DNA of 64,000 nucleotides. Origin: Apricaphanius iberus (lineage: Eukaryota; Chordata; Actinopteri; Cyprinodontiformes; Aphaniidae). The position numbers were made by a program, and so were the translations under genes. Below are positions 33,801 through 45,347 of the stretch, piece by piece; the stretch's first letter is position 1, and every line of letters begins with the position of its first letter. Location: contig JAPXFQ010000057.1 in the NCBI GenBank assembly GCA_028564705.1, positions 1 through 64,000 on the forward strand, read 5' to 3'. The notes under the pieces were generated by a model. It saw nothing but the letters and a program-made list of their open reading frames with translations. It was not told the origin of the DNA and did not search any database.

Positions 33801-36045
33801 GTAGTACTGTATTTGACCATGTAGAACTGTATCGTGTACTACTTTATTGTGTAGTGTAGTCTGTATATTAACATGTAGTACTGTGTAGTATTGTATCATA
33901 CATTGTTGTAATCTGAAGTACTTTATTTTACCATGTAGTACAGTATAGTACTTTAGTATGCCATGTAGTACTGTGTATTACTGTATTTGACCATGTAGTA
34001 ATGTGTAGTACTTTATTTGAGCATGTAGTAGAGTGTAGTACTGTATTTTACCATGTAGTACTGTATAGTACTGTAGTATACCATGTTGTACTGTGTAGTA
34101 CTGTATTGTACCATTTAGTACTGTGTACTACTGTAATGTCCTGTGTAGTACTTTATAGTGTAGTGTAGTACTGTATATAATAACATGTAGTACTGTGTAG
34201 TACTGGATTGTACCATGTGGTACTGGGTAGTATTGCATCATACATTGTAGTAATCTTTAGTACTGTATTTTACCATGTGGTACAGTATAGTACTTTAGTG
34301 TGCCATGTAGTACTGTGTAGTACTGTATTTGACCATGTAGTACTGTGTAGTACTGTATTTGACCATGTAGTACTGTTTAGTACTGTATTATACGATGTAG
34401 TAATGTGTAGTACTGTATTTGACCATGTAGAACTGTATCGTGTAGAACTTTATTGTGTAGTGTAGTCTGTATATTAACATGTAGTACTGTGTAGTATTGT
34501 ATCATACATTGTAGTACTCTGTAGTACTATATTTTACCATGTAGTAATGTGTAGTAATTTAGTGTGCCATGTAGTACTGTGTAGTACTGTATTATACCTT
34601 GTAGTGCAGTGTAGTACTGTATTTCACCATGTACTACTGTGTAGTATAGTATTTGACCATGTAGTGCAGTGTAGCACTTTAGTGTGGACGTGGTAATGTG
34701 TTGTACTGTATTGTATTGTGTAGTGCTGTATTGTACCATGTATTACTTTTTAGAACTGTGTTTGACTATGTAGTACTGTGTAGTACTGTACTGTACCTTT
34801 TTCGTACTGTGTAGTACTGTATTTTACCATGTAGTACTGTATTGTACCGTGCAGTACTGTATATTAACATATAGTACTCTATTGTACTGTATTTTACCAT
34901 ATAGTACTGTGTAGTATTGTATTTGACCATTTAGTTCTGTGTAGTACTTTAGTGTGCCATGTAGTACTGTGTAGTACTGTATTATACCATGTAGTGCTGT
35001 GTAGTGATGTATTGTACCATGTAGTACTGTGTAATACCATATTGTACTGTCTAGTACTGTATTGTACCATGTAGTACTGTGTAGTACTGTAATGTCCTGT
35101 GTAGTAGTTTATAGTGTAGTGTAGTACTGTATATAATAACATGTACTACTGTGTAGTACTGGATTGTACCATGTGGTACTGGGTAGTATTATATCATACA
35201 TTGTAGTAATCTTTAGTACTGTATTTTACCATGTGGTACAGTATAGTACTTTAGTGTGCCATGTAGTACTGTGTAGTACTGTATTTGACCATGTAGTACT
35301 GTGTAGTACTGTATTATACGATGTAGTAATGTGTAGTACTGTATTTGACCATGTAGCACTGTATCGTGTAGTACTTTATTGTGTAGTGTAGTCTGTATAT
35401 TAACATGTAGTACTGTGTAGTATTGTATCATACATTGTAGTACTCTATAGTACTATATTTTACCATGTAGTAATGTGTAGTAATTTAGTGTGCCATGTAG
35501 TACTGTGTAGTACTGTATTATACAATGTAGTGCAGTGTAGTACTGTATTTCACCATGTTCTACTGTGTAGTATAGTATTTGACCATGTAGTGCAGTGTAG
35601 CACTTTAGTGTGGACGTGGTACTGTGTTGTACTGTATTGTATTGTGTAGTGCTGTATTGTACCATGTATTACTGTGTAGAACTGTATTTGACTATGTAGT
35701 ACTGTGTAGTACTGTACTGTACCTTTTTTGTACTGTGTAGTACTGTATTTTACCATGTAGTACTGTATTGTACCGTGCAGTACTGTATATTAACATATAG
35801 TACTCTATTGTACTGTATTTTACCATATAGTACTGTGTAGTATTGTATTTGACCATGTAGTTCTGTGTAGTACTTTAGTTTGCCATGTAGTACTGTGTAG
35901 TACTGTATTATACCATGTAGTACTGTGTAGTGATGTATTGTACCATGTAGTACTGTGTAATACCATATTGCACTGTCTAGTACTGTATTGTACCATGTAG
36001 TACTGTGTAGTACTGCATTGTACCACTTAGTACTCTCTAGTACTA

Positions 36046-36825
36046 TAGACGCGATGAATGTTACATTTTCCTCCGGGTATTTTCACGAATGCGTACAACA
36101 ATGGAGCGCAAAATGCTTCCACACCGCTATGCAAAGCCGTGCGGTCGCAGTTGAACAGTTAGACAAATAAAATAAAACCTAAACTATCTTTGGGCAGATA
36201 ATCGAAAAATCTCCTCATAAACCTAACTGCATGTAGCACAAAGCTTCCAGACCGTTAATGACTGTTTACTAACCAGCTAAGGGAAGAAACTCAACAGATT
36301 TTACCACCGCCAGTTTAGTATGGAGAAATCTACAATTATAAGATCAACATGCCTCAACTTTACACAGCAGAACCAAGGAGTCATACAGTCATTAGGAAAA
36401 CCCCCAGTGCTGGACTCTACTAACACATTTTTATACCAATCGATCATCAACTCATTGTTTGAGTCACAACAACTCATTGTTTGAGTCGCAACCTAGTTAC
36501 CATTCAGCCAGTTTAACACCCGACAGGCCACTATTTATAACTTCCCCAGATTACTCACATGTCATAGACATATTCACAACCCAGAGACAACAAGTTACGG
36601 AGTTACGAAGCAATTTCACAGTGAACCGACAGCTTACACTGTACAGGCTGCGTTAGCTCTCTGTGTAGTAGAAAACAGCTAGCTAATGACATCACCATAA
36701 GGCTAAGCGAAGCACTACGGCTTTAAACAGGCGCGCGTATAGAAATAAAATAATGAACTTACAGCCAACATGTAATGGAACAGCCATTTGTACAACCAGT
36801 AACCTATTAGAAAATCAGAAACCTA
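36046..36825. other. spacer, nothing recognised
   Basis: Non-repetitive, moderately AT-rich sequence right of the satellite. Short frames only, such as 36459-36656. 'ctcattgtttgagtc' is locally duplicated at about 36450 and 36473. It may be unique host DNA. Confidence 0.4.
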
Positions 36826-36829
36826 TTAA

Positions 36830-37624
36830 CCCTCTAGGCGCCAAAGTCGCAATACAGCAACAGCCAGTCCCGTTTCGCCATGACGCTCCAGAAGCAGCAA
36901 CATTCCAGCTCTGCATCATGTTGTCCCGATGAGAGAAAGGTATGTGTTTGGGTAGCAAGGTGGTCATCACAACGCTAATTTTGACCGAGGAGGGAGGGAT
37001 GTAAAAATCAGTGGAAATAATAGCAGATGCCATCGAAGACTGGAGAGAAAAAAAGACAGCTTATAAGCGAGTAAACAGCAGTAAAGTTCTCTGTCCCGCT
37101 GCAAGTGAGGATGATGACGATGATGATTTTGGCGAGGTTTGCTTGACAGATGAGGACGAGTAGGATCACCAGTGGATCAGACAATTTGATGAGCCTGTTA
37201 GTTATTTTTGGGACGGATCTGTAAAATTCTGTGGCCAATATTTTCTTTCTGTTGGTTTTATATAGTGAATAGAATAACGGAGCCACATAAGAAAGGACAA
37301 AAACAGATATGTCCACCCGTTCTTGAAAAAAAGCCAAAAAAATGAAACATAAACACCAGACTAATATGTAGAAAATACATATATAGAAAAATCTAAATAA
37401 AAAAATAAAAATATTGATGAAGTAAAAGTTTTAAACAATGTAAAAAAGCAAAAAATTGTAAGTCATGCAATCCAATAGTGCCAACGCCTGATGACGTCAT
37501 AATATTAGATGCTCGTGTCACAAACTTTGGATCATACTGAAGTTTTTTCTAATTTACAGTGTAAAGCTACAACATTTTGAACTAGTGATATCAAATTGAA
37601 TATTTTATAGAAAAAACCAGAGGG
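36830..37624 (+). mobile_element. piggyBac-type element, internally deleted
   Basis: The element is bounded by TTAA on both sides (36826-36829 and 37625-37628), the specific target of piggyBac elements. The left end begins ccctctagg and the right end, reverse complemented, begins ccctctggt. Inside, 37056-37163 encodes an acidic segment (SEDDDDDDFGEV, then TDEDE) like the N-terminal region of piggyBac transposases. The same frame after the TAG at 37161 continues with DHQWIRQFDEP. The catalytic DDD core is absent. At 795 bp it is a non-autonomous derivative. Confidence 0.72.
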
Positions 37625-37707
37625 TTAAATATTATTATTGTCATTTTTTTTGTATTTCTGCAGCCTACAGTGCTACACATGTTAACCATGCTGATAGATT
37701 TTTCCTT

Positions 37708-37956
37708 AAATGGTAAATGGACTGAACTAATTTAGCGCTTTTCCAGTCATACTGATTGCTCAAAGTGCTTTACATTGAAGGCACATTCACCCATTTATAC
37801 ACCGATAGCCAAGATGGCTCGGTGGGACGGTGTAGAATTTTTGGGGTTAAGTGCCTTGCCCAAGGGCACATTGACATGTGACTGGAGGAAGCTGGAATTG
37901 AACCTACGACCCTCCAATTGCAAGCCAACTATTCTACCACTGAGCCACAGTCGCCC
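37708..37956 (-). mobile_element. tRNA-derived SINE, full-length copy
   Basis: On the minus strand it starts gggcgactgtggctcagtgg (A-box region), has a B-box-like 'gtaggttcaattccagc', a body with 'gggcaaggcacttaacccc', and ends in 'gctaaattagttcag' and 'ccatttaccatttaagg'. The head is tRNA-like, but the mutated B box and the fused body show that it is not a tRNA gene. Confidence 0.88.
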
Positions 37957-39109
37957 TGTAGCAGCCATGTAGCCATGTAGCAGCGATCTAATGGCAGCTG
38001 TCATATAATAACAATGGAAGGCAGTGGGAGCTAAAGGTCTTTCTGCCCTCCAGAGAGTGGCTGGGGGGCAGGCGCTCGGGTGCGTGACGTCATGTTTCAA
38101 CGTGTCCATATACTGTTGTATTAGGCCTTCAATGTATAGACTGTGAGATGAACTTTGATGACCTTTGATCAAAGGTGCCCCGTTGCCAAGCAACAAATGA
38201 TAGTGACAGCTGCAGCTGAATGTCACACACTTACTTAATTTGCATCTCCCTAATCCCCCTTTTTACAAAAAAAGAGATTTGTCCTTCGTCTTCGATAATC
38301 ACACAGCACAACTTTCTACCTTATTCACAGTCGAGAACAAACGAGAGAGAGACGAGTAAGAACATCTCTCGGTTTCAGAAAATCTTGAGCAGTCACAATG
38401 CTAAAGTATAGGAGGAAGGTCGTCAGACTGGGTTCCACTTTGAATGCTCTGGAGCTTGCTGAGAGAAAACCGACATAGCGACATTTTGAAATGATCGTGA
38501 GAATCCGAAAGGGTAAGTCTATTTCATGACCAAAATTTATGTCACTAGTCTGAAAGATATGACCGTGACGGCGAGTTAAAATATTACCATCAGGTTCAAA
38601 TATGATATCGCTGCACACTACTTAACGAGCTGCTCCACTCTAGAATGGTGATTTGGGGCAAACTTTGGGTCAAACAAAGTGAAATTGTAAAAAAACTGTA
38701 ACAGCTATCGACATCCGGTCTTCACTGCTCAACAGAACAGGGATTTAGCTACACCCTGAATTTCAAATGGGGTTGTTAGGTTATTGTATGGTGACAAAGT
38801 AAATCCTCAAAAATAGTGGAGTTTCATGATTTTTGAGTTCTTTCTCCATTCATTTCCTATGGGATTTTTGGCTGTGGTTTTTCGCTAATTACGTCGCCAT
38901 GGTTAGTCCAATCGCCAATAAAAGTAATAGCCCGGATGGCGTGATTGAGCCAGTCGTTCTGATATATATATTGTGGTGGTACACGCTACGGTACAACCCG
39001 CATTAATTTCCGAAAATTTTCAAAGTGAATAGTAATAGGTGGCTGCCTATGCAAATGCATGGAGGCAGTGCAATGCATTGCAGGTGTCTGCCCATGCAAA
39101 TGCATGGAG
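37957..39109. other. spacer, no gene recognised
   Basis: No supported frame. A 'gcccatgcaaatgcatggagg' type phrase is duplicated near 39050 and 39090. 38870-38990 ends in 'ggtggtacacgctacgg', which may belong to a dispersed repeat, but I cannot name it. Confidence 0.35.
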
Positions 39110-39515
39110 GCTAGTAGCTGGGAGACAGGTTAATGTTAGTAGCTATGCTGCTTTAGGCTAGGCTGTTGGAGGACATTATTAAAGTCAGTTCCTACTTTCT
39201 CTCCTACTTCTCCCCAACTGCATGATGTGCTGTCAATTCAAGTGCTAAACCTTTTTCTCTTAGTCTCTTCCTACAGTAGGGGCTCCTGACATGCCCTGCT
39301 TGACGACCCTGACGAAGATGGCACTCCAGTGGCGGAACGTTCTCCACGTCCTGCTACCAGCTTCTGCTTCTGCATCAGCTCTGTTGCTCTTTCTGTGTCT
39401 CTGCTGCCTTCTCCAAACCCCAGACGGTTTCGTCAGATGACCGCTTATGCTGAGCCTGGTTCTGCTGGAGGTTTCTTCCTGTTAAAAGGGAGTTTTTCCT
39501 CTCCATTGTCGCTTC
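39110..39515 (+). mobile_element. L2 LINE 3' UTR fragment lacking its tail
   Basis: This matches 44628-45015 of the larger L2 (for example 'gacaggttaatgttagtagc' and 'ggtttcttcctgttaaaagg') but stops at 'gtcgcttcat' before the polyA-like tail. It directly abuts the 5' end of the next L2. The missing tail suggests that the downstream insertion or a recombination removed it. Confidence 0.85.
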
Positions 39516-39796
39516 ATAGATAGTGGTGAGCGTGGAGACGTATCGCGTTGGTAAGACGTATCGCGTCATTTCCTGTTTTGTTACTAACTCGTTTGTAGCA
39601 AGTCGGTGTTTCTCTCTCTCTTGAACTGATCTAACTTTCTCTGTCAATAAGTTTTTTCTGAGTTGCTTAACACACAAACACATTAAAACGTTAAGTTTCT
39701 TCACGGTTTAGGACTCTTTAAGCGTTTTACTGGGTTAATTACTTTGTTTTTAGGTAAGGTAAGGTACCGCTTGGTTAGCTTAGCTTTACGGCTAGC

Positions 39797-41070
39797 ATGG
39801 CTTCGGCAGCTTTCTCTCTTGTCCCTCCATCTCTCTCTACACCTCCTCCTCTTTCCTGCTCTCTCTGTCAGATGTTTAGTTACTCCTCCGCCTCATTTAG
39901 TGAAGTTGGTAGGTGTAATAAGTGCAGCATTTTTGTAGCTTTGGAGGCGAGGGTTTCTGAGCTAGAGGCCCGGCTCCGCGCTGTAGAACAGCCAGGCCCA
40001 GCAGTAGCTAGCGCGGAGTCAACTAGGACAGGACCTAGCCGTCCTTCAACAGCTCCCGTGCAGCCGGGACCTCAGGCGAGCTGGGTGACTGTTCGTAGGA
40101 AGATTAGCGCCAGACCCCAGTCCGCGGCCAACCTCCAGCCCCTTTCTCTGAACAATAGGTTCGCCCCGCTCAGCGACGCACCCGCCGAGCAGGAGAGGCA
40201 GATTCTTGTAATTGGCAGCTCCATTTGTGGGCGACTGTGGCTCAGTGGTAGAGTAGTTGGCTTGCAATCGGAGGGTCGTAGGTTCGATTCCAGCTTCCTC
40301 CAGTCACATGTCGATGTGCCCCTGGGCAAGGCACTTAACCCCCAAATTCTACATTGTCCTACCGAGCCATGTTGGGTGTCGGTGTATGAATGCGAGTGTG
40401 AATGGGTGAATGCGGCTTCAATGTAAAAGCGCTTTGAGTGGTCAGTAAGACTAGAAAAGCGCTATATAAGTTCAGTCCATTTACCATAGTTAGGAATGTG
40501 GCTCCAGAGACACGAAAGACCACCGTCAAATGCCTTCCAGGGGCCAGGGCTGCGGACATTAGGTCCCATCTGAAGCTTTTGGCCAAGGACAAACGGCGGT
40601 ATAGCAGGATCGTTATCCATGCTGGTGGCAACGACACCCGGCGACGGCAGTCGGAGGTCACTAAAATTAGCGTAGCTTCGGTGTGTAGGGCTGCCAAAAA
40701 GATGTCTGACTCTGTAATTTTTTCTGGTCCCCTGCCTGATCGTACTAGCGATGACATGTACAGCCGTATGCTTTCGTTCCACCTTTGGTTGTCAAGGTGG
40801 TGTCCAGAAAACGATGTGGGCTACATTGATAACTGGGGGCCTTCTGGGGAAAACCTGGACTGTTACGTAGAGACGGCATCCATCCCACCGAGGACGGAGC
40901 TTCGCTTCTTTCCAGGAACATTGATAGGGTTATCTCTAGTTCCCCAAAGCCGTGACAACCCAGAGTCCAGCTCAGGGAACCCAGAGTCCAGTGGGAAACC
41001 AGAGTCCAGATCAGGGAACCCAGAGTCCAGGTCAAGGAACAGGGACTGCCACCCACCCACTACCCTATAG
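39797..41070 (+). pseudogene. L2 ORF1, split by a SINE
   Basis: The first half (39797-40225) has an N-terminal CSLCQ...CNKC cysteine pair set and then a heptad coiled coil (LEARVSELEARLRAVE), followed by a Pro/Ser-rich linker. It reaches the motif VIGSSI, which resembles block I of SGNH/GDSL esterases. The second half (40489-41070) resumes with VRNVAPETRK and carries IVIHAGGND, like block III of that fold. The SINE between them shifts the frame and adds a stop. ORF1 products of this LINE group bind RNA. The tail has a repeated 'cagagtccag' motif (40970-41030). Confidence 0.82.
40229..40487 (+). mobile_element. tRNA-derived SINE inserted in L2 ORF1
   Basis: The head gggcgactgtggctcagtgg contains the A box, and 'ggttcgattcc' is an intact B box, so this copy has a good internal Pol III promoter. 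The body has 'gggcaaggcacttaaccccc' and the 3' end is 'aaaagcgctatataagttc' and 'agtccatttaccat'. The segment gcgctatataa is shared with the L2 3' end at 45150, which fits L2-driven mobilisation. It lies within the esterase codons; no clear target duplication is visible. Confidence 0.9.
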
Positions 41071-41234
41071 AGATAGTTTCCCGTCCACTACCCAAAACTA
41101 ATGAATTAAAAGTTAATGCTACTAGAGCAAAGTATAAAAATCTCATAAAGATAAATAAAACTCGGACTGAACATAAAAACAAATCAATTAAATGTGGTTT
41201 ACTAAACATAAGATCTCTCCCCTCAAAAACACTC

Positions 41235-43910
41235 TTGGTAAATGACTTAATTTGTGAAAATAATATTGATTTGTTTTGTCTTGCAGAGACATGGTTGCAG
41301 GAAGAGGACCATGTCACAATAAATGAGTCAACTCCCCCTAGCTACTTAAACTTTAGTGTCCCTCGAAGTACTGGTCGAGGAGGTGGAGTAGCAACTATCT
41401 TTCATTCCGATTTACTAATTAATCTCCAAAAAAATAATAGTTACAGTTCCTTTGAGCATCTAGTTTTTAGCTTTCCTCATACACATAACAAAGCAGTAAA
41501 GCCACTTTTGTTTGTGGTCTTATATCGTCCACCAGGACCTTATTCTCAATTTTTAGATCAGATTTCAGATTTTCTATCTGACTTAGTTTTAAACACTGAT
41601 AAAGTCATTATAGTCGGAGACTTCAATATTCATGTTGATAATGAAAGTGATAGTCTAAATACAGCTTTTCACACTATCCTAGACTCAATAGGCTTTACTC
41701 AAAATGTGCAGGGACCAACACATTCTTGTCACCACACTTTAGATCTTGTGCTGACTTATGGCATTGACTGTGAAGAAATAACAGTCTTTCCACATAACCC
41801 TATCCTGTCTGATCATTTCCTTATCACTTTTAAACTTACTCTAATGGATCATATCAAACCTGAAAGAAAACTTCATTATACCAGAACGTTATCAGACAAC
41901 GCTGTAGCAAATTTTAAAGAAGCTCTTCCAACTTTAATTTCCTCAGTTTATAAATGCAGAACAGAAAACAGTGATTTAACTCGTGACCCCTCACAACTTG
42001 ACATTTTAGTTCATAGCGTTAATTCCTCCCTGCGTCGGGCAATAGACAAAGTTGCCCCCTTGAAAAGGAAGGTGGCTAGCCATAGAAGATTAACTCCCTG
42101 GTTTAATTTAGAGCTACGTACCCTAAAGCAGAATGTTAGAAAACTAGAGAGAAAATGGCGCTCCACGCATTTACATGATTCCTTTTTAATATGGAAAAAT
42201 AGTTTATTGCTATATAAAAAGAGCCTTCACACAGCTAGAACAGCATATTATTCATCTTTAATCGAGGAGAATAAAAATAATCCTAGGTTTCTTTTTAATA
42301 CAGTTGCCAAACTCACACAGGATCATAGCTCTATCGAGCCAACCATTCCCCAAGCTCTAAGCAGTGACGACTTCATGCAATTCTTTATAAATAAAATAGA
42401 CTCCATAAAGAATAAGATAATTGGGAACCTTCCCAATATGCTTGCTTCCTCCTTAGTTAATGAGGCAGCCTCAAAAATGGTGGAACCTAATATATGCTTA
42501 AACTGCTTTAATGCAGCCGAACTTTGTGATGTACTAAAATTATTAGCTTCATCTAAACCTTCAACTTGCGTTTTAGACCCAATCCCAACTAAACTCTTAA
42601 AAGAAGTTTTCCCTCTGATCGCTGCTCCAATTTTAAATATAATGAATCTATCCTTAGTCAATGGATATGTACCACAGGAGTTTAAGATTGCTGTAATTAA
42701 ACCTCTACTTAAGAAACCCTCTCTTGATCAAAACGACTTAATTAACTATAGACCGATATCTAATCTTCCCTTCTTATCTAAAATTCTTGAGAAAATAGTT
42801 GCACACCAGATATGTGAGCATTTAAACAATAATGAGCTGTTTGAGAAGTTTCAGTCAGGCTTTAGAGCTCATCACAGCACTGAAACAGCTCTGGTGAAGG
42901 TTACTAATGATATTCTCATAGCCTCAGACAATGGACTGGTGACCATTCTGGTCCTGTTAGATCTCAGTGCTGCCTTTGACACTGTTGACCACAATATTCT
43001 CATAGAAAGGCTTCAAAGTGTCGGTATAATAGGAACAGCACTAGGTTGGTTTAAATCTTATTTGTCTAACAGATTTCAGTTTGTTCAGGTAAACAATAGA
43101 TCTTCCTCAACCTCAATAGTTACTTGCGGAGTACCACAGGGTTCAGTGCTTGGGCCGATTCTTTTTACTATATATATGCTTCCTATTGGTAAAATAATTA
43201 GGCAGCATGGGATAAAATTCCATAGTTACGCAGATGATACACAGCTATATCTATCCATAAATCCTGATGAATCCAATCAGTTAGGTAGACTACAGGCATG
43301 TCTGGAAGACATAAAAACTTGGATGACTCTAAACTTCTTGCTTCTAAATTCTGATAAAACAGAAGTTGTCGTCTTTGGACCAGAAGCTCTGAAAAAGAAA
43401 CTACTTAGTCAGCCCCTTCACCTGGACGGCATTAAATTAGCCTCCAGTAATAAAGCAAAAAACCTCGGTGTCATTTTTGACCAAGATATGTCATTTAGAA
43501 CTTACATTAAAGAAGTCTGTAGGATTTCCTTTTTTCACCTTAGGAATATTGCAAAAATTAGAACCATCCTGTCCAGGAATGATGCTGAAAAACTAGTCCA
43601 TGCCTTTGTTACTTCAAGGCTGGATTACTGTAACTGTCTATTATCAGGTAGTCCACAGAATACAATTAAAAGTCTTCAGTTAGTTCAAAATGCTGCTGCT
43701 AGGATTCTGATGAATATTAAAAGAAGAGATCACATTTCCCCTGTTTTAGCTTCTCTTCACTGGCTCCCAGTAAAATCTAGAATAGAATTCAAGATCCTCC
43801 TTCTGACATATAAAGCCCTTAATAATCTAGCTCCATCATACATAAGAGACCTGATTGTTCCATATGTTCCTAACAGAGACCTTCGCTCTCAACTGCAGGT
43901 TTACTGGTAG
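41235..43910 (+). pseudogene. L2 ORF2: endonuclease and reverse transcriptase (C-terminal frameshift)
   Basis: The same frame is open upstream of 41235 to about 41050, and the first endonuclease motif (LNIRSL, about 41197) lies there, so the listed start is conservative. Endonuclease motifs are [35 protein letters not shown] and LSDHFL. The RT follows with [53 protein letters not shown] and catalytic YADDTQLYL, then a C-terminal SLHWLPV domain. Compared with the relic at 6008-7445, one base is missing near 43890, giving an early stop at 43910. The next frame continues to FDKAYS at 44066. Otherwise all 891 codons are open. Confidence 0.92.
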
Positions 43911-44065
43911 TTCCTAGGATTTCTAAAAGTAGAATGGGTGGCAGATCTTTCAGCTATCAGGCTCCCCTCCTATGGAACCGGCTCCCAGGGTTGGTTCGTG
44001 AAGCAGACAATTTGTCTATCTTTAAAACTAGGCTAAAAACTTTCCTCTTTGACAAAGCTTACAGT

Positions 44066-45180
44066 TAGAGATATGTTTATAGGTAGTTAGAGTCAGGTCA
44101 GACAGGTAGATAGGAAGAGACAGGTTAATGTTAGTAGTCAGGCAGAGTGTCAAAAGTTAGGAAGAGATAGGAAGAGGTAGAGTAGCTAGGTAGAGATAGA
44201 TTAATGTAAGCCAGGTAAAGATCCGGAGCCGGTCGCGGCTTACCGCCGCGGAAGAAATGTGCCCCACAGGGGCCAGCCAGCGCCGGAGAGAGGTCCCTCA
44301 AGGGGATCCTCCCGCACAGTGCGGCCGCCCATTACCTGCCGGGTTGAATCCCCCGGGCAGACTGTGCGGACCCCACCCGTTTATCTCTTAAACGTTTCTC
44401 GCCCTCTTCAACTCTGTCCTCTCAGTTCTGTCTATTTTTCCTTAAGATAGTTGTCGACTATCGGTCTCGTGCCGGTATTTAGCCTTAGATGGAGTTTACC
44501 ACCCACTTTGGGCTGCATTCTCAAACAACCCGACTCCGAGAAGACCCCGGCATGACGGGGGCCGTTACCGGCCCTACACCGTCCACGGGTCAGGAGGACT
44601 CAGACAGAGTGTTGGTAGCCAGGTCTCCTAGTAGCTAGGAGACAGGTTAATGTTAGTAGCTATGCTGCTTTAGGCTAGGCTGTTGGAGGACATTATTAGG
44701 GTCTGTTCCTACTTTCTCTCCTACTTCTCCCCAACTGCATGATGTGCTGTCAATTCAAGCACTAACCTGTTTTCTATTATAGTAGGTGCTCCGGATTAGC
44801 CCTGCTTGACGACCCTGACTAAGATGGCATTGCAGTGACGGAAAATTCTCCACGTCCTGCAACAAACTTGTGCATCAGTTCTATTGCTCTTTCTGTGTCT
44901 CTGTTATGTATTCTCCAAGCCACAGACGGTCGCGGCAGATAACCGCTTGTGCTGAGCCTGGTTCTGCCGGAGGTTTCTTCCTGTTAAAAGGGAGTTTTTC
45001 CTTCCCACTGTCGCTGCATGCTTGCTCAGTATGAGGGATTGCTGAGAATTCCACGACGCAATCTTCTGTGGTTCTGTAATTTCTACACTAAACATTGTAT
45101 TGTAATAACTCTTTTTGTAAAGTGCCTTGAGATGACATCTGTTGTGAAATGGCGCTATATAAATAAACTGAATTGAATTG
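44066..45180 (+). other. L2 3' UTR and tail
   Basis: The first part (44070-44215) has imperfect repeats of 'agacaggtagataggaagag'. Then the 28S rDNA piece intervenes. The second part matches other L2 tails at 14501 and 39110, and ends in 'ataaactgaattgaattg', the short repeated tail used by this LINE group. Confidence 0.85.
44219..44600 (-). rRNA. 28S rRNA gene fragment (pseudogene) in antisense
   Basis: On the minus strand this reads as the 5' region of 28S rRNA. Shared phrases include 'gagtcgggttgtttgagaat', 'atgcagcccaaagtgggtgg', 'ctccatctaaggctaaatac' and 'cggcacgagaccgatagtcg', then 'aaacgggtggggtccgc'. Vertebrate 28S has the same order. The middle part (about 44390-44450) is diverged, so it is not a functional rRNA. 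It interrupts the L2 3' UTR and lies antisense to the LINE. At about 380 bp it covers only a small part of 28S. Confidence 0.88.
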
Positions 45181-45347
45181 AATTCATGCTTGCTCAGTGT
45201 TAGGGATTGCTGAGAATTTACGACACAATCTTCTGTGGTTCTCTAATTCCTAAATTAAACATTGTATTGTAATCACTCTTCTTATAAAGTGCCTTGAGAT
45301 GAAATCTGTTGTGAAACGGGAATATATAAATAAACTGAATTGAATTG
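45181..45347 (+). mobile_element. second L2 3' tail in tandem
   Basis: The last 165 bases of the L2 are repeated, from 'catgcttgctcagtgttagg' to a second 'ataaactgaattgaattg', with several substitutions. This is either a separate, severely 5'-truncated insertion into the older tail or a tandem duplication. The divergence from the first copy favours the former. Confidence 0.75.

Larger units (their letters stand above)
29663..36045. repeat. 6.4-kb decamer-based satellite array
   Basis: The array is built from related ten-base units, chiefly AGTACTGTGT and AGTACTGTAT, then TGTACCATGT. Three of these make a 30-bp period. Variants such as ttgaccatgt and ttataccatg are mixed in, and longer blocks recur: for example 'gtattaatgtgtagaactgt' at 32139 and again 1061 bases later. 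Because 30 is a multiple of three, many frames on both strands stay open up to about 120 codons and encode a 10-residue repeat; these are artefacts. The right edge at about 36045 is sharp. It could be a subtelomeric or pericentromeric satellite, but nothing here decides location. Confidence 0.95.
39516..45180 (+). mobile_element. near full-length L2 LINE retrotransposon
   Basis: The order is 5' UTR (39516-39796), ORF1 with coiled coil and esterase-like domain, interrupted by a SINE, then ORF2 with endonuclease and reverse transcriptase, then a 3' UTR with a 28S rDNA insert, ending in 'ataaactgaattgaattg'. The C-terminal LDYCN and [12 protein letters not shown] motifs and the short TGAAT-type tail place it in the L2 group. 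It would copy itself by target-primed reverse transcription. Damage is limited: the SINE, a one-base deletion near 43890, and the rDNA insert. Confidence 0.9.

Noticed and set aside
29814..36026. Many open frames of 60-120 codons on both strands through the satellite
   Set aside because: The 30-bp repeat period is a multiple of three, so frames stay open automatically; the products are 10-residue repeats in several frames at once.
29663..36045. CRISPR-like periodic repeats
   Set aside because: Repeats are degenerate and contiguous with no unique spacers, no cas genes are present, and the DNA is eukaryotic.
40229..40300. Functional tRNA gene
   Set aside because: A and B boxes are present but the sequence continues as a SINE body and tail, and four other copies exist in the window.
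44219..44600. Functional 28S rRNA gene
   Set aside because: Only about 380 bases are present, the middle is diverged and it is embedded antisense in a LINE.
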